A stretch of DNA of 64,000 nucleotides from the NCBI RefSeq assembly GCF_029962835.1, contig NC_080579.1, positions 434,001-498,000 on the forward strand, given 5' to 3'. A program made the position numbers and the translations under genes. Shown here piece by piece: positions 13,601-22,362 of this stretch. The stretch's first letter is position 1, and every line of letters begins with the position of its first letter. The notes under the pieces were generated by a model. That model was given only the letters and a program-made list of their open reading frames with translations. It was not told the DNA's origin and did no database searches. The DNA comes from Magnolia sinica. Lineage: Eukaryota > Streptophyta > Magnoliopsida > Magnoliales > Magnoliaceae.

Positions 13601-16600
13601 CCCATTTCGGATCTGGAGAGTTGCAATCCGCACAGAACCTATTACCTGGTCTAGATAACAGACCTTCCAGCCTTTTCACTGGACCTGTTAAATAGAAAAA
13701 TTGAAGTTACCATGCAGGCAGGAAGCACATAATTATACGTTTTGTTACATATGAAATAGACATGTCCAGTAGCTTTCCTCAATAATATTCGTACCTTTCA
13801 AAAAATAAAAAACATGTCCAGTAGCTAACTTAAACCCCACTTCTTGTCAATATGAGTTGAATACATATGATAAAAATAGATGGATATTCGATATACTCTG
13901 GGTAACCATGACAGGAAGTGAGAGATTGTAGCTAATGAATGAAAGTTTTTTTTTTTTTTTTTGAAGGTCATTCATCAATGAAAGTTGTAATAAAAGAAAA
14001 TGAGAAAGAGAAAGAAACAGATTTGATAATCTGCAAAAGAGGATTTCTGATACAAAAACAAATTCATCTGGCATTATGTTGAATTAGCTCCTACTTGATC
14101 CTGTTGAATTGCATTGAAACTAGGTTGGGCTGGGTCAGGATGAGTCCAGACTGCTTTGGACAGGGTATAGACTGAGCTTAGAGGCCCATGGATTGAGCCC
14201 GGGCCTGAGATTCACACCCAATAACTAATTGGCTGATCTTAAGCTTGAGTCTTCCAAGAGGCTCGACAGTTCATCCCAGCTCAGCTACACATACTTTTGG
14301 CTGAGATTTGACAAGTAGGGATAGCCCACTTATTTATACCTTAGTAATAATAAATAGTATATTCAGAAAATCAGGAATCTGTGCTTGGGGCCTGCACTTC
14401 TATACTTTTAGAAAGCTTATGTGGATTCCGATAAAAAAGAAAGTAGTTAAAGGCCTCACTCCTGCATAGTAGACAAGAACTAACCAAGGTTTTGAGAAAA
14501 TCATACATTTCAGTTACAACAGAAATATACGGCTAACAAAAATATAACCATTACATTTGTGTCAGCAGATGAAGATATCCAAGCTTTGTTCATGAGAATA
14601 GAAGCAAATTTGTGTGGGAACTCTGAACTAACTTTAGAAATCTATATGCTTTTATTTTTTTATTTTTGAAGAAAACATCTGTATGCCAAAATTGAGAAGA
14701 CCAAATGATATGATCACATACGGAAAAATAATCATCTACCACTGATGTCATTGAAGATTGAATGCAACCCTCACTAGAAAGTGACTGCAACCACTTGTAC
14801 CCATGTTGCATGCACATTGAGATCCTTGCAGTCATCAGGTGGGACCTCTGTGTGTGTGTTATGCCCCAAAAATAGGCAGGTCCAGTAATGAGGTGGGCCA
14901 CATGTATATGTAATATGGGTGCTGGTCCATTTTAACCATCCATTTTTTCATGCATGTGCAGCCCACTCGATGATTGAACGAGCCTGATTATCAGGCCATT
15001 GTATAGGTCCACCAGATGAACAGCCCAGATCTCACACACATGGGGAGATTAGATTCCAAAATCCTACCTAGAAATCACATCTATCATTGACCAATGATGG
15101 CAAAAAAAAAAAGGGTTGCCAACTTCCATATCATATAGGGAGCTTTCTTAAGCATGTACAACTCAGCTAATGCACATGCCACCACATATGCCTGCGTGAG
15201 GGAAAGATGCAATATCCAAACCATTCATCAGAAGGCTACCGCCATGTAGCTTCCCCATCCCAAGAATCGGTACCAGTCAAGTGGGCCACAATTAGCTGAA
15301 CAAATGTACAGTTTTGAAAAAAAAATAAAAATCAGCCAATGAATTTCTAACCCATTACCCATCAACTTATTTCTAATATCATGCACACTTATTGAATGGA
15401 CCACCTTTATCTCTGGGCAGTAACATCTTCATGGTCGGGTCCACTTGATGGATGGCTTTGATGTTTCACCTGTATGAAAGCTGCAATGTGTGGTGGTGTG
15501 TGTGATAGCTTACTTGTACATACCATTGAAATGTGTGATCTCTAGATTCCTGATCCAAACAGAAACACCACTAACTTGGGCCAAGCATTGTTCATTGCCT
15601 CTTGAAAATGGCAGTAACTAATAATTAAGAAATGAGGCCAGGTTTAGTAGACCCTAGGAACGGTCATGTTGTCGGTCACATCATCAATGAAAAATTCACA
15701 CTGATTAGAGGTACTTCCCCATCTGATTAATACCATACAAAAATGGACTTTTTGTATCAAAGGCCTAATAATTAACATGAATAGTTAACAAGATAGAGTC
15801 CACTTTGGATAACATATATTTCCAAGAAACCATTTCAATGAAATGTCCATAACCATACCATCAGTGGCTTTAGAATCTGAAGGTTATATAAAAAGAGTAG
15901 TCTGTGTTTGAAATGTTGGCCTCCTCTGATCAATATGAGTGTTTGATGGTGGGCCATTAAAGGTGGCGCGAACGCAATGGACAGTCCAGATTGATGACTT
16001 GACAATCCAAAGCATGTAGGCAAACTCGAGTGTCAGTCCACCCTAGGCGCACTTAGCTTTTCCCTTAGGAAATAATCCAACAAAAATTCTAATAAGGCAC
16101 ATTGTTTAACCAAAACAAACAATGAAATGAACAACACAACGGGACATCCTCTCATTAAGAACAATGCAAGAATGAGAGGCAACGGCTGGCATTGAAGACA
16201 AAGCTCCATCTGAGAAGCTGTTGCATCCAAACCAGATCAAACATAAGACAGTCATTCTTATGACCTTACAACTCCTAACCCTATCTTTTCACGGCCAAAA
16301 AGCCATGTGGATTTTCTAACATTTTGGTTGTGAGTTTTTTGTATCTTGCACAAACTAGACCAGAAATTACCTTTGCAATTGGACTTGTAACTGATGTTTA
16401 TGCAGTCTCCATGAGAGACCCAACCTAAGACAGCTTTCCAGATTTTTGAACATGTCAAGGGAACATTGTGTTTGATATTTACACCCACCCACATTGAAAA
16501 ATATGCCTCTTTTCAACTTTTGGTAATACAATGTTACGATTATGTACTGTTGTATTAATGTCGGAAAAATGTGTATCTATCGAAACGGTGGGTGTAACTA

Positions 16601-17802
16601 GTGACTCCCTATGCACCATACACATGGAGAGAGATTTTCCATTCCCATACACATGTATAGCCCACACTCCATACTTCCTCCACATATGGAAACAAGGCAT
16701 AGTGGTGGAATTCCTCATTGAATATGAACCCTTTTGGGTCCATACTCATGTCTCAGTGGTAGACTCACAAGAGTTTCAACACAAGGTCATGGGTTCATAA
16801 TGCAGGGGCATTTTCACACTAGGCTCGAATGGGGTCGCTTGTGGGATGTAGGGGCACACTCGGGGTGGGTGACCCATGTGATTTGGGGCCCACAAGGGAG
16901 GTCTCGTGTTCGAGACTCCTCACAGGGATGATTAATACGCATTTCATACCAGGCTCGAGTGGGGTAGCCCGTGGGATACGGGGACACACTTGGGGTGGGC
17001 GGCCTATGCGATTTGGGGCCCACGAAGCGGGTTCAGCCGAGGTCCTAAACCTATGAGATGTGGGGCCTATGCTATGAGATAAAAGGATTAATTTGCCATA
17101 CTTTAACAGTTCGAGCTTTTAGAGCAAGTGGTTAATTATCTTGCATCAAATTGGTATCAGAGCGGGAGGTCTCGTGTTCAAGACTTATCACCGGAGGTGA
17201 TTAAGGTAGGGACATTTTCACACTGGGCTCTTGTGGGGTCGCCTGTGGGATGCAGGGGCATACTCGGGGTGGGTGACCCATGTGATTTGAGGCCCACGGG
17301 GGAGGTCTCATGTTTGAGACTCCTCACCAGGGGTGATTAATGCACATTTTACACCGGGCTCGAGTGGAGTAGCCCGTGGGATGCGGGGACACACTTGGGG
17401 TGGGCGGCCCATGTGATTTAGGGCACACGAAGGGGGTTCGGCCGAAGTCCTAAACCATGAGATATGGAGCCTAGGCTATGAGATAAAGGAATTAATTTGC
17501 CATACTCTAACAGTTCAAGCTTTTAGAGCAAGTGGTTAATTGTCCTGCATCAGTTCGAGTACCCATTGTGGTGAAATCCCACTGTGGTGTGAGTGCATGG
17601 CTGTGTGTGGGGTGTGAGTGCGTGTAAAAAAAAAGGCATAGTGGTGGAACCACTATGTACTTTCACTTGCACAAGAATCAGACCAGTCCTCTCATTTTGC
17701 GGGCCACAACATACAAGACAAGTGGGCGTCCAAAAGAACTCGAAAGATTAGACATGAAGTCATTGTTTACCCCCACTGTATGTACATATGCATGTAGGTA
17801 TG

Positions 17803-17858
<56 letters not shown>

Positions 17859-18120
17859 CCCGGTGAAGAGGTGGTGTTGGAATCACTATTTTCTGGTTGG
17901 GCTTCGCAAACTGTCAATGTGAAAGGACAGTGATTAAAAATTATAATGAATAATATATCTGGTGTGGTATATTATCGGCCCAACACCCACAAAAACACTC
18001 TAACATGAACTTCTCTAAAAATCAAAGATATATGTAATTAGCAATAAAAAAATGAAAGGGAGAAATACCCGGCTGTGAAGGGGCGCCACTGGAATCAGTA
18101 TTTTGTTGCCTGGTAGTCAT
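1992..18120 (-). CDS. AGD11/AGD13-like: ArfGAP and C2 domain protein, AGD11/AGD13-like (nine coding exons)
   Basis: This protein stimulates GTP hydrolysis by Arf GTPases in vesicle traffic and carries a C2 domain for phospholipid binding. In coding order the exons are 18069-18120, 17860-17910, 13600-13684, 9795-9870, 6415-6578, 6116-6329, 5517-5633, 5323-5418 and 1992-2273 (stop TAA). All junctions are GT-AG and phases agree, giving 1137 nt and 378 residues, close to the length I recall for plant AGD11/13. The ArfGAP zinc finger is CADC (52-55) with CIKC (72-75), 16 residues apart, and the arginine finger is R80 in GVHRSLG. The sequence [15 protein letters not shown] follows. The C2 domain starts near residue 215 (MGMVEFVG) with Ca-binding acidic motifs SDPYV and [11 protein letters not shown] Ser-rich linker lies between the domains. 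The start is the first ATG after a leader acceptor. Domain calls are sure; the exact paralogue is not. The second exon may be optional. Confidence 0.93.
2649..2976. mobile_element. PIF/Harbinger-type MITE (328 bp)
   Basis: The inverted ends are GGCCATGTTTGGA and CCAAACATGCCC, with TAA on the right flank and CAA on the left. The arms (CCATGGATTCC against GGAATCATGG-like sequence) would fold into a hairpin. It lies in the last intron of the ArfGAP-C2 gene. Confidence 0.75.
3760..4235 (+). mobile_element. possible solo LTR fossil, Copia-like
   Basis: The stretch has the order of signals seen in plant LTRs: a TATA motif (TTTATATAGG near 4017), a transcribed leader, then AATAAAATCCCTC near 4107 as a possible polyadenylation region. 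No clear end duplications were found, so the borders and class are tentative. Confidence 0.35.
4615..4644. repeat. poly(A) run followed by GAAA repeats
   Basis: About 30 consecutive A residues are followed by (GAAA)n in an intron of the ArfGAP-C2 gene. It may be a retroelement tail, but no body could be assigned. Confidence 0.85.
4780..4905 (-). mobile_element. Au-SINE-like fragment
   Basis: On the minus strand it reads CATCATACAAGCCTC, then CCCAACTAATTGGGGT, then CATGAATCCTGTTC. This is the widely spread plant repeat I associate with Au-type SINEs. A second copy is at 53525-53725. The family assignment is from memory. Confidence 0.5.
4910..5035. repeat. imperfect CATA/TGCA simple repeat
   Basis: A stretch of alternating purine and pyrimidine built from ACATACATGCATGTATGCAT-type units. 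Open frames on both strands here are due to composition. Confidence 0.7.
8640..8945 (+). mobile_element. Copia-type LTR retrotransposon fossil (RNase H end)
   Basis: The translated phrase ILTKAVG...[15 protein letters not shown] is the familiar C-terminal end of the Copia polyprotein. It is followed within a few bases by TGTTAGTGAACC, which would fit the start of the 3' LTR. The copy is old and broken, with several breaks, and a hAT element lies in the putative LTR just downstream. Confidence 0.65.
8987..9548. mobile_element. hAT-type MITE, 562 bp, ATCG-rich
   Basis: The ends are CAATGTTCGAAATATCGG and CAATATTTAAAACACTG, which are inverted copies, flanked by perfect 8-bp duplications GTAATGAG (8979-8986 and 9549-9556). 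Eight-bp duplications and CA-start ends fit hAT. The body is rich in ATATCG words. It is inserted into probable Copia LTR sequence. A relative is at 57259-58110. Confidence 0.85.
10139..10465. mobile_element. PIF/Harbinger-type MITE, 327 bp
   Basis: The ends GTGCCTGTTTGGTTTTCCAA and AATTGGAAAACCAAACAGG are near-perfect inverted repeats, flanked by TTA on both sides (10136-10138, 10466-10468). It lies in the intron between the third and fourth coding exons of the ArfGAP-C2 gene and should form a hairpin in the pre-mRNA. Confidence 0.88.
10880..11080. repeat. 67-bp tandem repeat in TAGAG-rich, LTR-like sequence
   Basis: GTGTAGGAGAATTCTAAAAA and the following 47 bp repeat at 10880 and 10948, with a third diverged partial unit from 11014. 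Similar TAGAG/TCTAGA-rich sequence occurs at 61070-61170 and 63090-63240. This may be the TATA-distal part of a Copia LTR family, which is inference only. Confidence 0.6.
12834..13187 (-). mobile_element. solo LTR of the TRIM family, 354 bp
   Basis: It runs from CGATGCAGGACAATTAACC to GCCCCTGCATTA and is flanked by perfect 5-bp duplications CAAAC (12829-12833, 13188-13192). The LTR contains two related blocks of about 100 bp, each with CACTCGAGCC and CACCCCGAGTGTG. No internal region is present, so it is a solo LTR in the ArfGAP-C2 intron. Confidence 0.88.
16711..17634 (+). mobile_element. tRNA-derived SINE, interrupted by a TRIM
   Basis: The outer duplications AAGGCATAGTGGTGGAA (17 bp) lie at 16694-16710 and 17633-17649. 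The head has a tRNA A box (TCTCAGTGGTAGACTC, near 16752) and a B box (GGTCATGGGTTC) at which the TRIM entered. After the TRIM the SINE resumes with GTTCGAGTACCC, GTGGTGAAATCCCAC and GTGGTGTGAGTG and ends in a short A run. Without the TRIM it would be about 170 bp. Another tail is on the minus strand at 60815-60885. Confidence 0.82.
16798..17552 (+). mobile_element. complete TRIM retrotransposon: two 351-bp LTRs and a 53-bp interior
   Basis: The LTRs are 16798-17148 and 17202-17552. Right after the first is TTGGTATCAGAGC (17151-17163), the plant initiator-tRNA-Met primer-binding sequence. The interior ends with purine-rich CCGGAGGTGA. The whole is flanked by a near-perfect 5-bp duplication (GTTC-). 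There is no coding capacity. It looks structurally whole as a TRIM. It lies in the B box of a SINE, within an ArfGAP-C2 intron. Confidence 0.85.
17807..17856. repeat. (GA)n microsatellite
   Basis: About 25 GA units. On the gene strand this is a CT tract directly downstream of the donor of the possible cassette exon. Confidence 0.95.
17860..17910 (-). CDS. 51-nt phase-neutral second exon of the ArfGAP-C2 gene, possible cassette
   Basis: The exon sits between acceptor ACATTGACAG and donor CCGG|GTATC and encodes a short Ser/Thr/Asn-rich piece ([16 protein letters not shown]) of the variable N terminus. Both it and the first coding exon end in phase 1, so skipping or inclusion keeps the frame. 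Its 3' half and its donor resemble those of the first coding exon ([10 protein letters not shown] against DSNTTSSP|G), which suggests an exon duplication. A 50-nt CT run (minus strand) starts directly after its donor. Confidence 0.7.
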
Positions 18121-18170
18121 TTAAAGTGCCCAAATTTTCACACTCAAATCATCAAAAATCACATCACCAT
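18121..18170 (-). other. 5'UTR part of the first coding exon, ArfGAP-C2 gene
   Basis: The acceptor TTATTTTCAG precedes 50 nt of untranslated leader ending at the ATG at 18118-18120. The piece begins ATGGTGATGTGA, so two leader ATGs with early stops precede the main start. This is inferred from splice signals and lack of coding potential. Confidence 0.65.
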
Positions 18171-18267
18171 CTGAAAATAAGCATTTTATGCACCTCTTCT
18201 CTGCATCAAGTAGTAGAATAATTAATTAAAAGCACAGCAACTATTTAATGTGATTAAACATAAATTG

Positions 18268-19060
18268 GTCTGCATGCCCACATGTTCTGGTTCAATTCCC
18301 AAAATGAAACATGCATATGTGCAAATCAATGAGGGCTTAAACATCAATTCTCCAAATAAAAAAATCATTCTGATTTGTTCGTTTGTTCAAATGCAAACCC
18401 CTATTTTCCGTTCTGCAAATTCAACTAGTTCCTGAAATGGAAAATGTATGTCTACAAACCAAAGAGGGTGGATGCAAATATCAATTTCCCAACGTAAAAA
18501 ATTCGGGTTGTTTTGTCTGTTTGCTTGGTTGAATGCATATACCCGTTTTCCATTTTGGGAATCCTCAATTTAATTCCCAAATTTAAAAACTATTGTCTCC
18601 AAACCAAGAGCAGGGTGTAAATGTCAATTCCCCAGCAAAGATAAGGCGTCTTTTGCTTGTTTACTTGTTTCAATGCATACCATTTTCCATTGTGAGAATC
18701 CAAACAATAAAATTCAATGTGCAAACTGCAAATGCTGGTTTCTACAAACCAAAGAGGATGGATGCAAGTATCAATTCCTAATAAGGTTGGGTTGTTTTTG
18801 TCTGTTTGTTTGAATGTATGCACCCAATTTTCCATTTTGAGAATTTAAATAAAAACCCAATTCCAGAAATGCAAACTGGGTGTATGCAAACCAAAGAGGA
18901 TGGTGGTAATATCAATTCCACTACAAAAAATTTGGGTTTTTTTGTTCGTTTGTTTGAATGTATACACCCAAATTTTCATTATGGGAGTATTCAAATAACA
19001 CAACCCAATTCCCAAAAATGGAAAATGGGTGTCTGCAAATCAAAGAGGATGGGTGTAAAT
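18268..19060. repeat. diverged tandem array, about 145-bp units, six copies
   Basis: The phrase CAAACCAAAGAGGATGG (or close variants) recurs at about 18322, 18455, 18600, 18745, 18887 and 19036, so the spacing is 133-149 bp. Each unit also holds a T/G-rich block (TTTGTTCGTTTGTTTGAATG) and a CCATTTTCCATTTTG block. The array fills the leader intron of the ArfGAP-C2 gene. Frames through it are open only because of its composition. Confidence 0.85.
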
Positions 19061-19295
19061 ATCTGTTCTCCTTTTCCTTTTCTTTCTTAAAGTGAGTTCT
19101 CTTGTTTGTCATTGAATTCAGAAATTTTCAATATTATCCAAAGGCAACGAGAGAGAGAAAAAAAAAATGACAGTGAAAGAATTTAACAGCTAACTGCCAT
19201 GATAGAAAAATGAAAGAACCGAGGAATATGTCAGCAAAATCTGAAATTCAAAAAAAAAAAAAAAATGAAAAGAAAGAATGTGGAATAGGAATTAC

Positions 19296-19395
19296 CTTGA
19301 AATGGGTTGAAAATGCATTGATTTGCAGCCTATGACAGATTCTTCTTTTTAAATCTTCTTAATTTTTGAATTAGAAATCTCTCTCTCAAGATGAT
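19296..19395 (-). other. probable non-coding leader exon of the ArfGAP-C2 gene
   Basis: An A/T-rich transcribed-looking stretch ends at a good donor (TTTCAAG|GTAATT) at 19296. On the minus strand, a CT/GA-rich tract and a long A run lie just upstream (19395-19440), as often seen near plant transcription starts. The upper end is estimated. It contains an ATG (ATGCATTTTCAACC) which, joined to the next exon, would read a short upstream frame ending at a TGA. Confidence 0.5.
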
Positions 19396-19460
19396 TTTGG
19401 CATCTCTTTCTCTCTCTGTTTTTTTTTTTTTTTTTTTTTTGTTTTTTTGTTTTTTTGTTT
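19395..19460. repeat. CT and poly(T) tract
   Basis: A CTCTCTCT stretch is followed by about 22 T and then GTTTTTTT repeats, next to the putative leader exon of the minus-strand ArfGAP-C2 gene. Confidence 0.8.
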
Positions 19461-19583
19461 TTGTTTTTTCTTGGACTCTGGAAAGAGAGAGAATGTCGAT
19501 TGAGGTGGCAAAGTCAATGCCAGAGACTCGGAATGGAAGAGGATTAGGTGCAGCCTCGGCCGTACACGAACACGGTGCGTCCC

Positions 19584-20020
19584 TGACTCTGGGCCCTATC
19601 TTGATGTATTTCTAGTAAATCCACTCCATCCATCCATTTTTCCAGATCCTTTAAGTATATAATTCCAAATTTTAATTAGATAAAAAATCTTAAGTGGACC
19701 ATTCTACAGGAAAAAGTAGTGCTTGAACTTTCACCATTAAAAAATTTATAGGGCCCACCATAATTTTCACTTTCCATCCAACCTTTTGATAAGGTTAAAA
19801 ATACGTGCATGAAGGGAAAAAATAAAATATCATCTTGATTCAAAAGTTGTGTCCCATTAAAAAAATTTAATGGTAAATCACGCTATTTCCTGCAGTGTGG
19901 TCCACCTGAGATTGTGATCTTCTTTATTTTCAGTCTTATTTTCTGTATATGTAAAAAAATGGACGGTGAGGATATACTAAAAATAGATCAAGGTGGGCCC
20001 CATGGTTAGGGCCGCATTGC
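19584..20020. mobile_element. GGGGCCCACC fold-back element
   Basis: The left end is ACTCTGGGCCCTATCTTGATGT and the right end is ATCAAGGTGGGCCCCATGG, an inverted pair. Inside are the family landmarks: CCATCCATTTTTCC, CCACCATAATTTTC and a TGCAGTGTGGTCCACCTGAG block. It is non-coding. The family is described in the findings. Confidence 0.7.
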
Positions 20021-20099
20021 GCTGGGTGAGGCTGGGGCCGCACCTAATCCGCTCGAATGAATAGTTTTCGTTTTTGTCGGGCGAAAAAACTTTGATACT

Positions 20100-20500
20100 C
20101 AGAAACAGTGTTGCGAATGATACGCAGGCGGAAATTGAATACCAGTAATACCTTTATTTTAAATTAAAATTTCCACACTATGGATTTATCGTGAACCAAA
20201 TAATAGGATTATTTCATCACCTGACTATCGGATTGGTTGAAATTTATTGGACGGTTAAAATGAAAAGTATCCAATGGTGATATTGTGACAAACAAGTGTC
20301 CACTAATCAGAGGATAGGATTGTTAAACATATCTGATTTTTGGACCAGAGGGTTGGAAACAATGGGCTCCGTAATTTAGGTGGTTTATTTTAAGTTATTT
20401 TATTCCACGTATACAATTTCTTAGTGCCTGTGTAACAAGCATCCTACTCTGCCAGAGTATATAAAATAACTCTCATCATTGTTGGTTGTTGGTATTTAAT
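20100..20500. repeat. dispersed repeat related to 37790-38080
   Basis: Shared landmarks with 37790-38080 in the same order are TTTATCGTGAAC, GAACGGCTAAG-like sequence, ACAAGTGTCCAC and AATCAGAG, ATCTGATTTT, and a TTTTATTTTGGTAA-like end. The class is unknown. Confidence 0.55.
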
Positions 20501-20721
20501 ACTATAATTTCACACGTGAATAAACCTTATTCCGAACACCTTCACTCGCGCAAGTTTTAGGTTGACACGTGTGTAAAGCTTGGCACACTTGTGCAAGATC
20601 CAAGCCGTTTGTTGGGAGCCCCATGATGTCCATTTCATGTTAAGAAATCAGACCCAACTCAGAAATCAGGACGCGGACTCAGTAAGGTCGGGACCAAAGT
20701 AAGTTCTGTCCGGTCGTGACC

Positions 20722-21010
20722 GTAGGCCCACCTTGATGTATCTGTTGCATATCCATGCCGTCCATCTGTTTTCCCAGATAATTTAAGGTAGTAAGCCCAA
20801 AAATGAAGCATATTCAAATATCATGTGGAACACACTATAAGAAACAGTGGATATCATAACATCCACCGTTGAAACCTTTCTGAGGCCACCGTGATGGTTA
20901 TTTTTCATCCAACCTGTTGATAATGTCAAAAAAACATACAAATATCATCTTGATTTAAATAATAATAATAAAATATGGCCTACGAAAAGTTTTTAATGTT
21001 CTTAAATCGT
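20722..21010. mobile_element. truncated GGGGCCCACC fold-back element
   Basis: It starts GTAGGCCCACCTTGATGTATC and keeps the central CAACCTGTTGATAATGTC block, but no right end is visible before the tRNA. Confidence 0.6.
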
Positions 21011-21111
21011 TAATTCCTTTTTAATGCCGTTCACTTGCATGTGAATTAATTAAAAAATACCAAGATTTTTAGATAAAATATATTATATACATACAAATCG
21101 TTATAAACAAA

Positions 21112-21184
21112 GCCCGTCTAGCTCAGTTGGTAGAGCGCAAGGCTCTTAACCTTGTGGTCGTGGGTTCGAGCCCCACGGTGGGCG
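21112..21184 (+). tRNA. trnK-CTT: tRNA-Lys (anticodon CTT)
   Basis: A 73-nt cloverleaf. The acceptor arms GCCCGTC and GGTGGGC pair with one wobble, followed by the G73 discriminator. The A box is TAGCTCAGTTGG and the B box GGTTCGAGCC. The anticodon loop CTCTTAA gives CTT, decoding AAG lysine. There is no intron and CCA is not encoded, as for plant nuclear tRNAs. The T-rich stretch just after it can act as a pol III stop. It lies alone between fold-back elements. Confidence 0.97.
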
Positions 21185-21187
21185 TTG

Positions 21188-21475
21188 TTGTTTTTTGTCA
21201 TGATCCTATTTTTTTATTTTTTGTTATTTTAGCTGTCATGATCCTATTTTTTAATTTTTTGTTATTTTAGCTGTCATGATCCTATTTTTTATTTTTTGTT
21301 ATTTTAGCTGTCATGATCCTATTTTTTTATTTTTTGTTATTTTAGCTGCCATGATCCTATTTTTTATTTTTTGTTATTTTAGCTGTCATGATTCTATTTT
21401 TTATTTTTTGTTATTTTAGCTGTCATGATCCTATTTTTTATTTTTGTTATTTTTTCTGTAGCTTTTAGCTCTCAT
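21188..21475. repeat. 37-38-bp T-rich tandem array, seven to eight units
   Basis: The unit is TGTCATGATCCTATTTTTTA plus TTTTTTGTTATTTTAGC. Seven near-identical units and a diverged eighth follow directly after the tRNA-Lys gene. Differences are mostly T-run length and single changes, so the array is young. Confidence 0.93.
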
Positions 21476-21786
21476 GGTCATATTTTTTTATTTTTTCTGT
21501 ACTATGTTTTTGTACTGGTGTGTTTTATTGATGCTGTCATGGCCCAACTTTATGTGTGTGTGTTACTATCATGGGGACCACCTTGATGTATGTGTATTAT
21601 CCAAGCTGCCAGACTCCGTGCTGCTCACTGTGATGTGGGAGTTTTATCCACGCTGCCAGACTCTGTGGGGCCCACTGTGATGTATGCATTTTACCACGCT
21701 GCTAGACTTTTATCCACGCTGTCAAGCAGATCCAAAGCTCAAGTGGACTGCACCAGGAAACAGTAGGGATGATAACTCTGGTGACT

Positions 21787-22362
21787 GGACTCTGTTAGGC
21801 CCACTGTAATGTATGCATTTTATATCCACACCGTCCATCCATTATGCTACCTCATTTCAAGGCATGATCCGAAAATTGAAGCATATCCAAAGTTCAGGTG
21901 GACCACGCTACACGAAACAAAAGATAATGACCCTAGTGACAGGACTTTATGGAGCCCGCCATGATGTGTCTTATCCCATGCATCCATCTGTTTTGCCGCC
22001 TCATTTTAGGGCATGTAATCAAAATTGAAGGTTATCAAGTGGACCACACAACAAGAAACCAGGAGAATAATGACATCCACAAATGAAATCTTCTTAAGGC
22101 CTGCCATGATGTTTATTTACAATCTAACTTGCTCATAAGGTGACTGGATGAAGGGAAAACATCAGCTCCACCCAGAACTTTTGTGGTCCCAAAGAAGTTT
22201 TCAATGGTAGGTAGCATACAATCGCCACTATTTCCTGTGGTGTGGTCTGCTTGCGAGCTTTGGATATAGCTCAATTTTGAGCTCATGCCCTAAAATGAGG
22301 TCTCAAAACAAGCCGACAGCATGGATAAGACACATACATCATGGTGGGCCCCACAGAATCCA
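21787..22362. mobile_element. GGGGCCCACC fold-back element plus an abutting half copy
   Basis: A half copy (about 21787-21945, starting GACTCTGTTAGGCCCAC) runs into a full copy (about 21946-22362) which ends CATCATGGTGGGCCCCACAG. A further left-end fragment is at 21565-21680. Confidence 0.7.

Noticed and set aside
16798-17552. TRIM family first read as a tRNA-derived SINE because of GTTCGAGAC
   Set aside because: Paired identical-length ends, a primer-binding sequence between them and 5-bp target duplications fit an LTR structure better.
21188-21475. CRISPR-like array
   Set aside because: Units abut with no spacers, and the DNA is eukaryotic; plain tandem repeat. The same reasoning applies to the 21-bp array at 46973.
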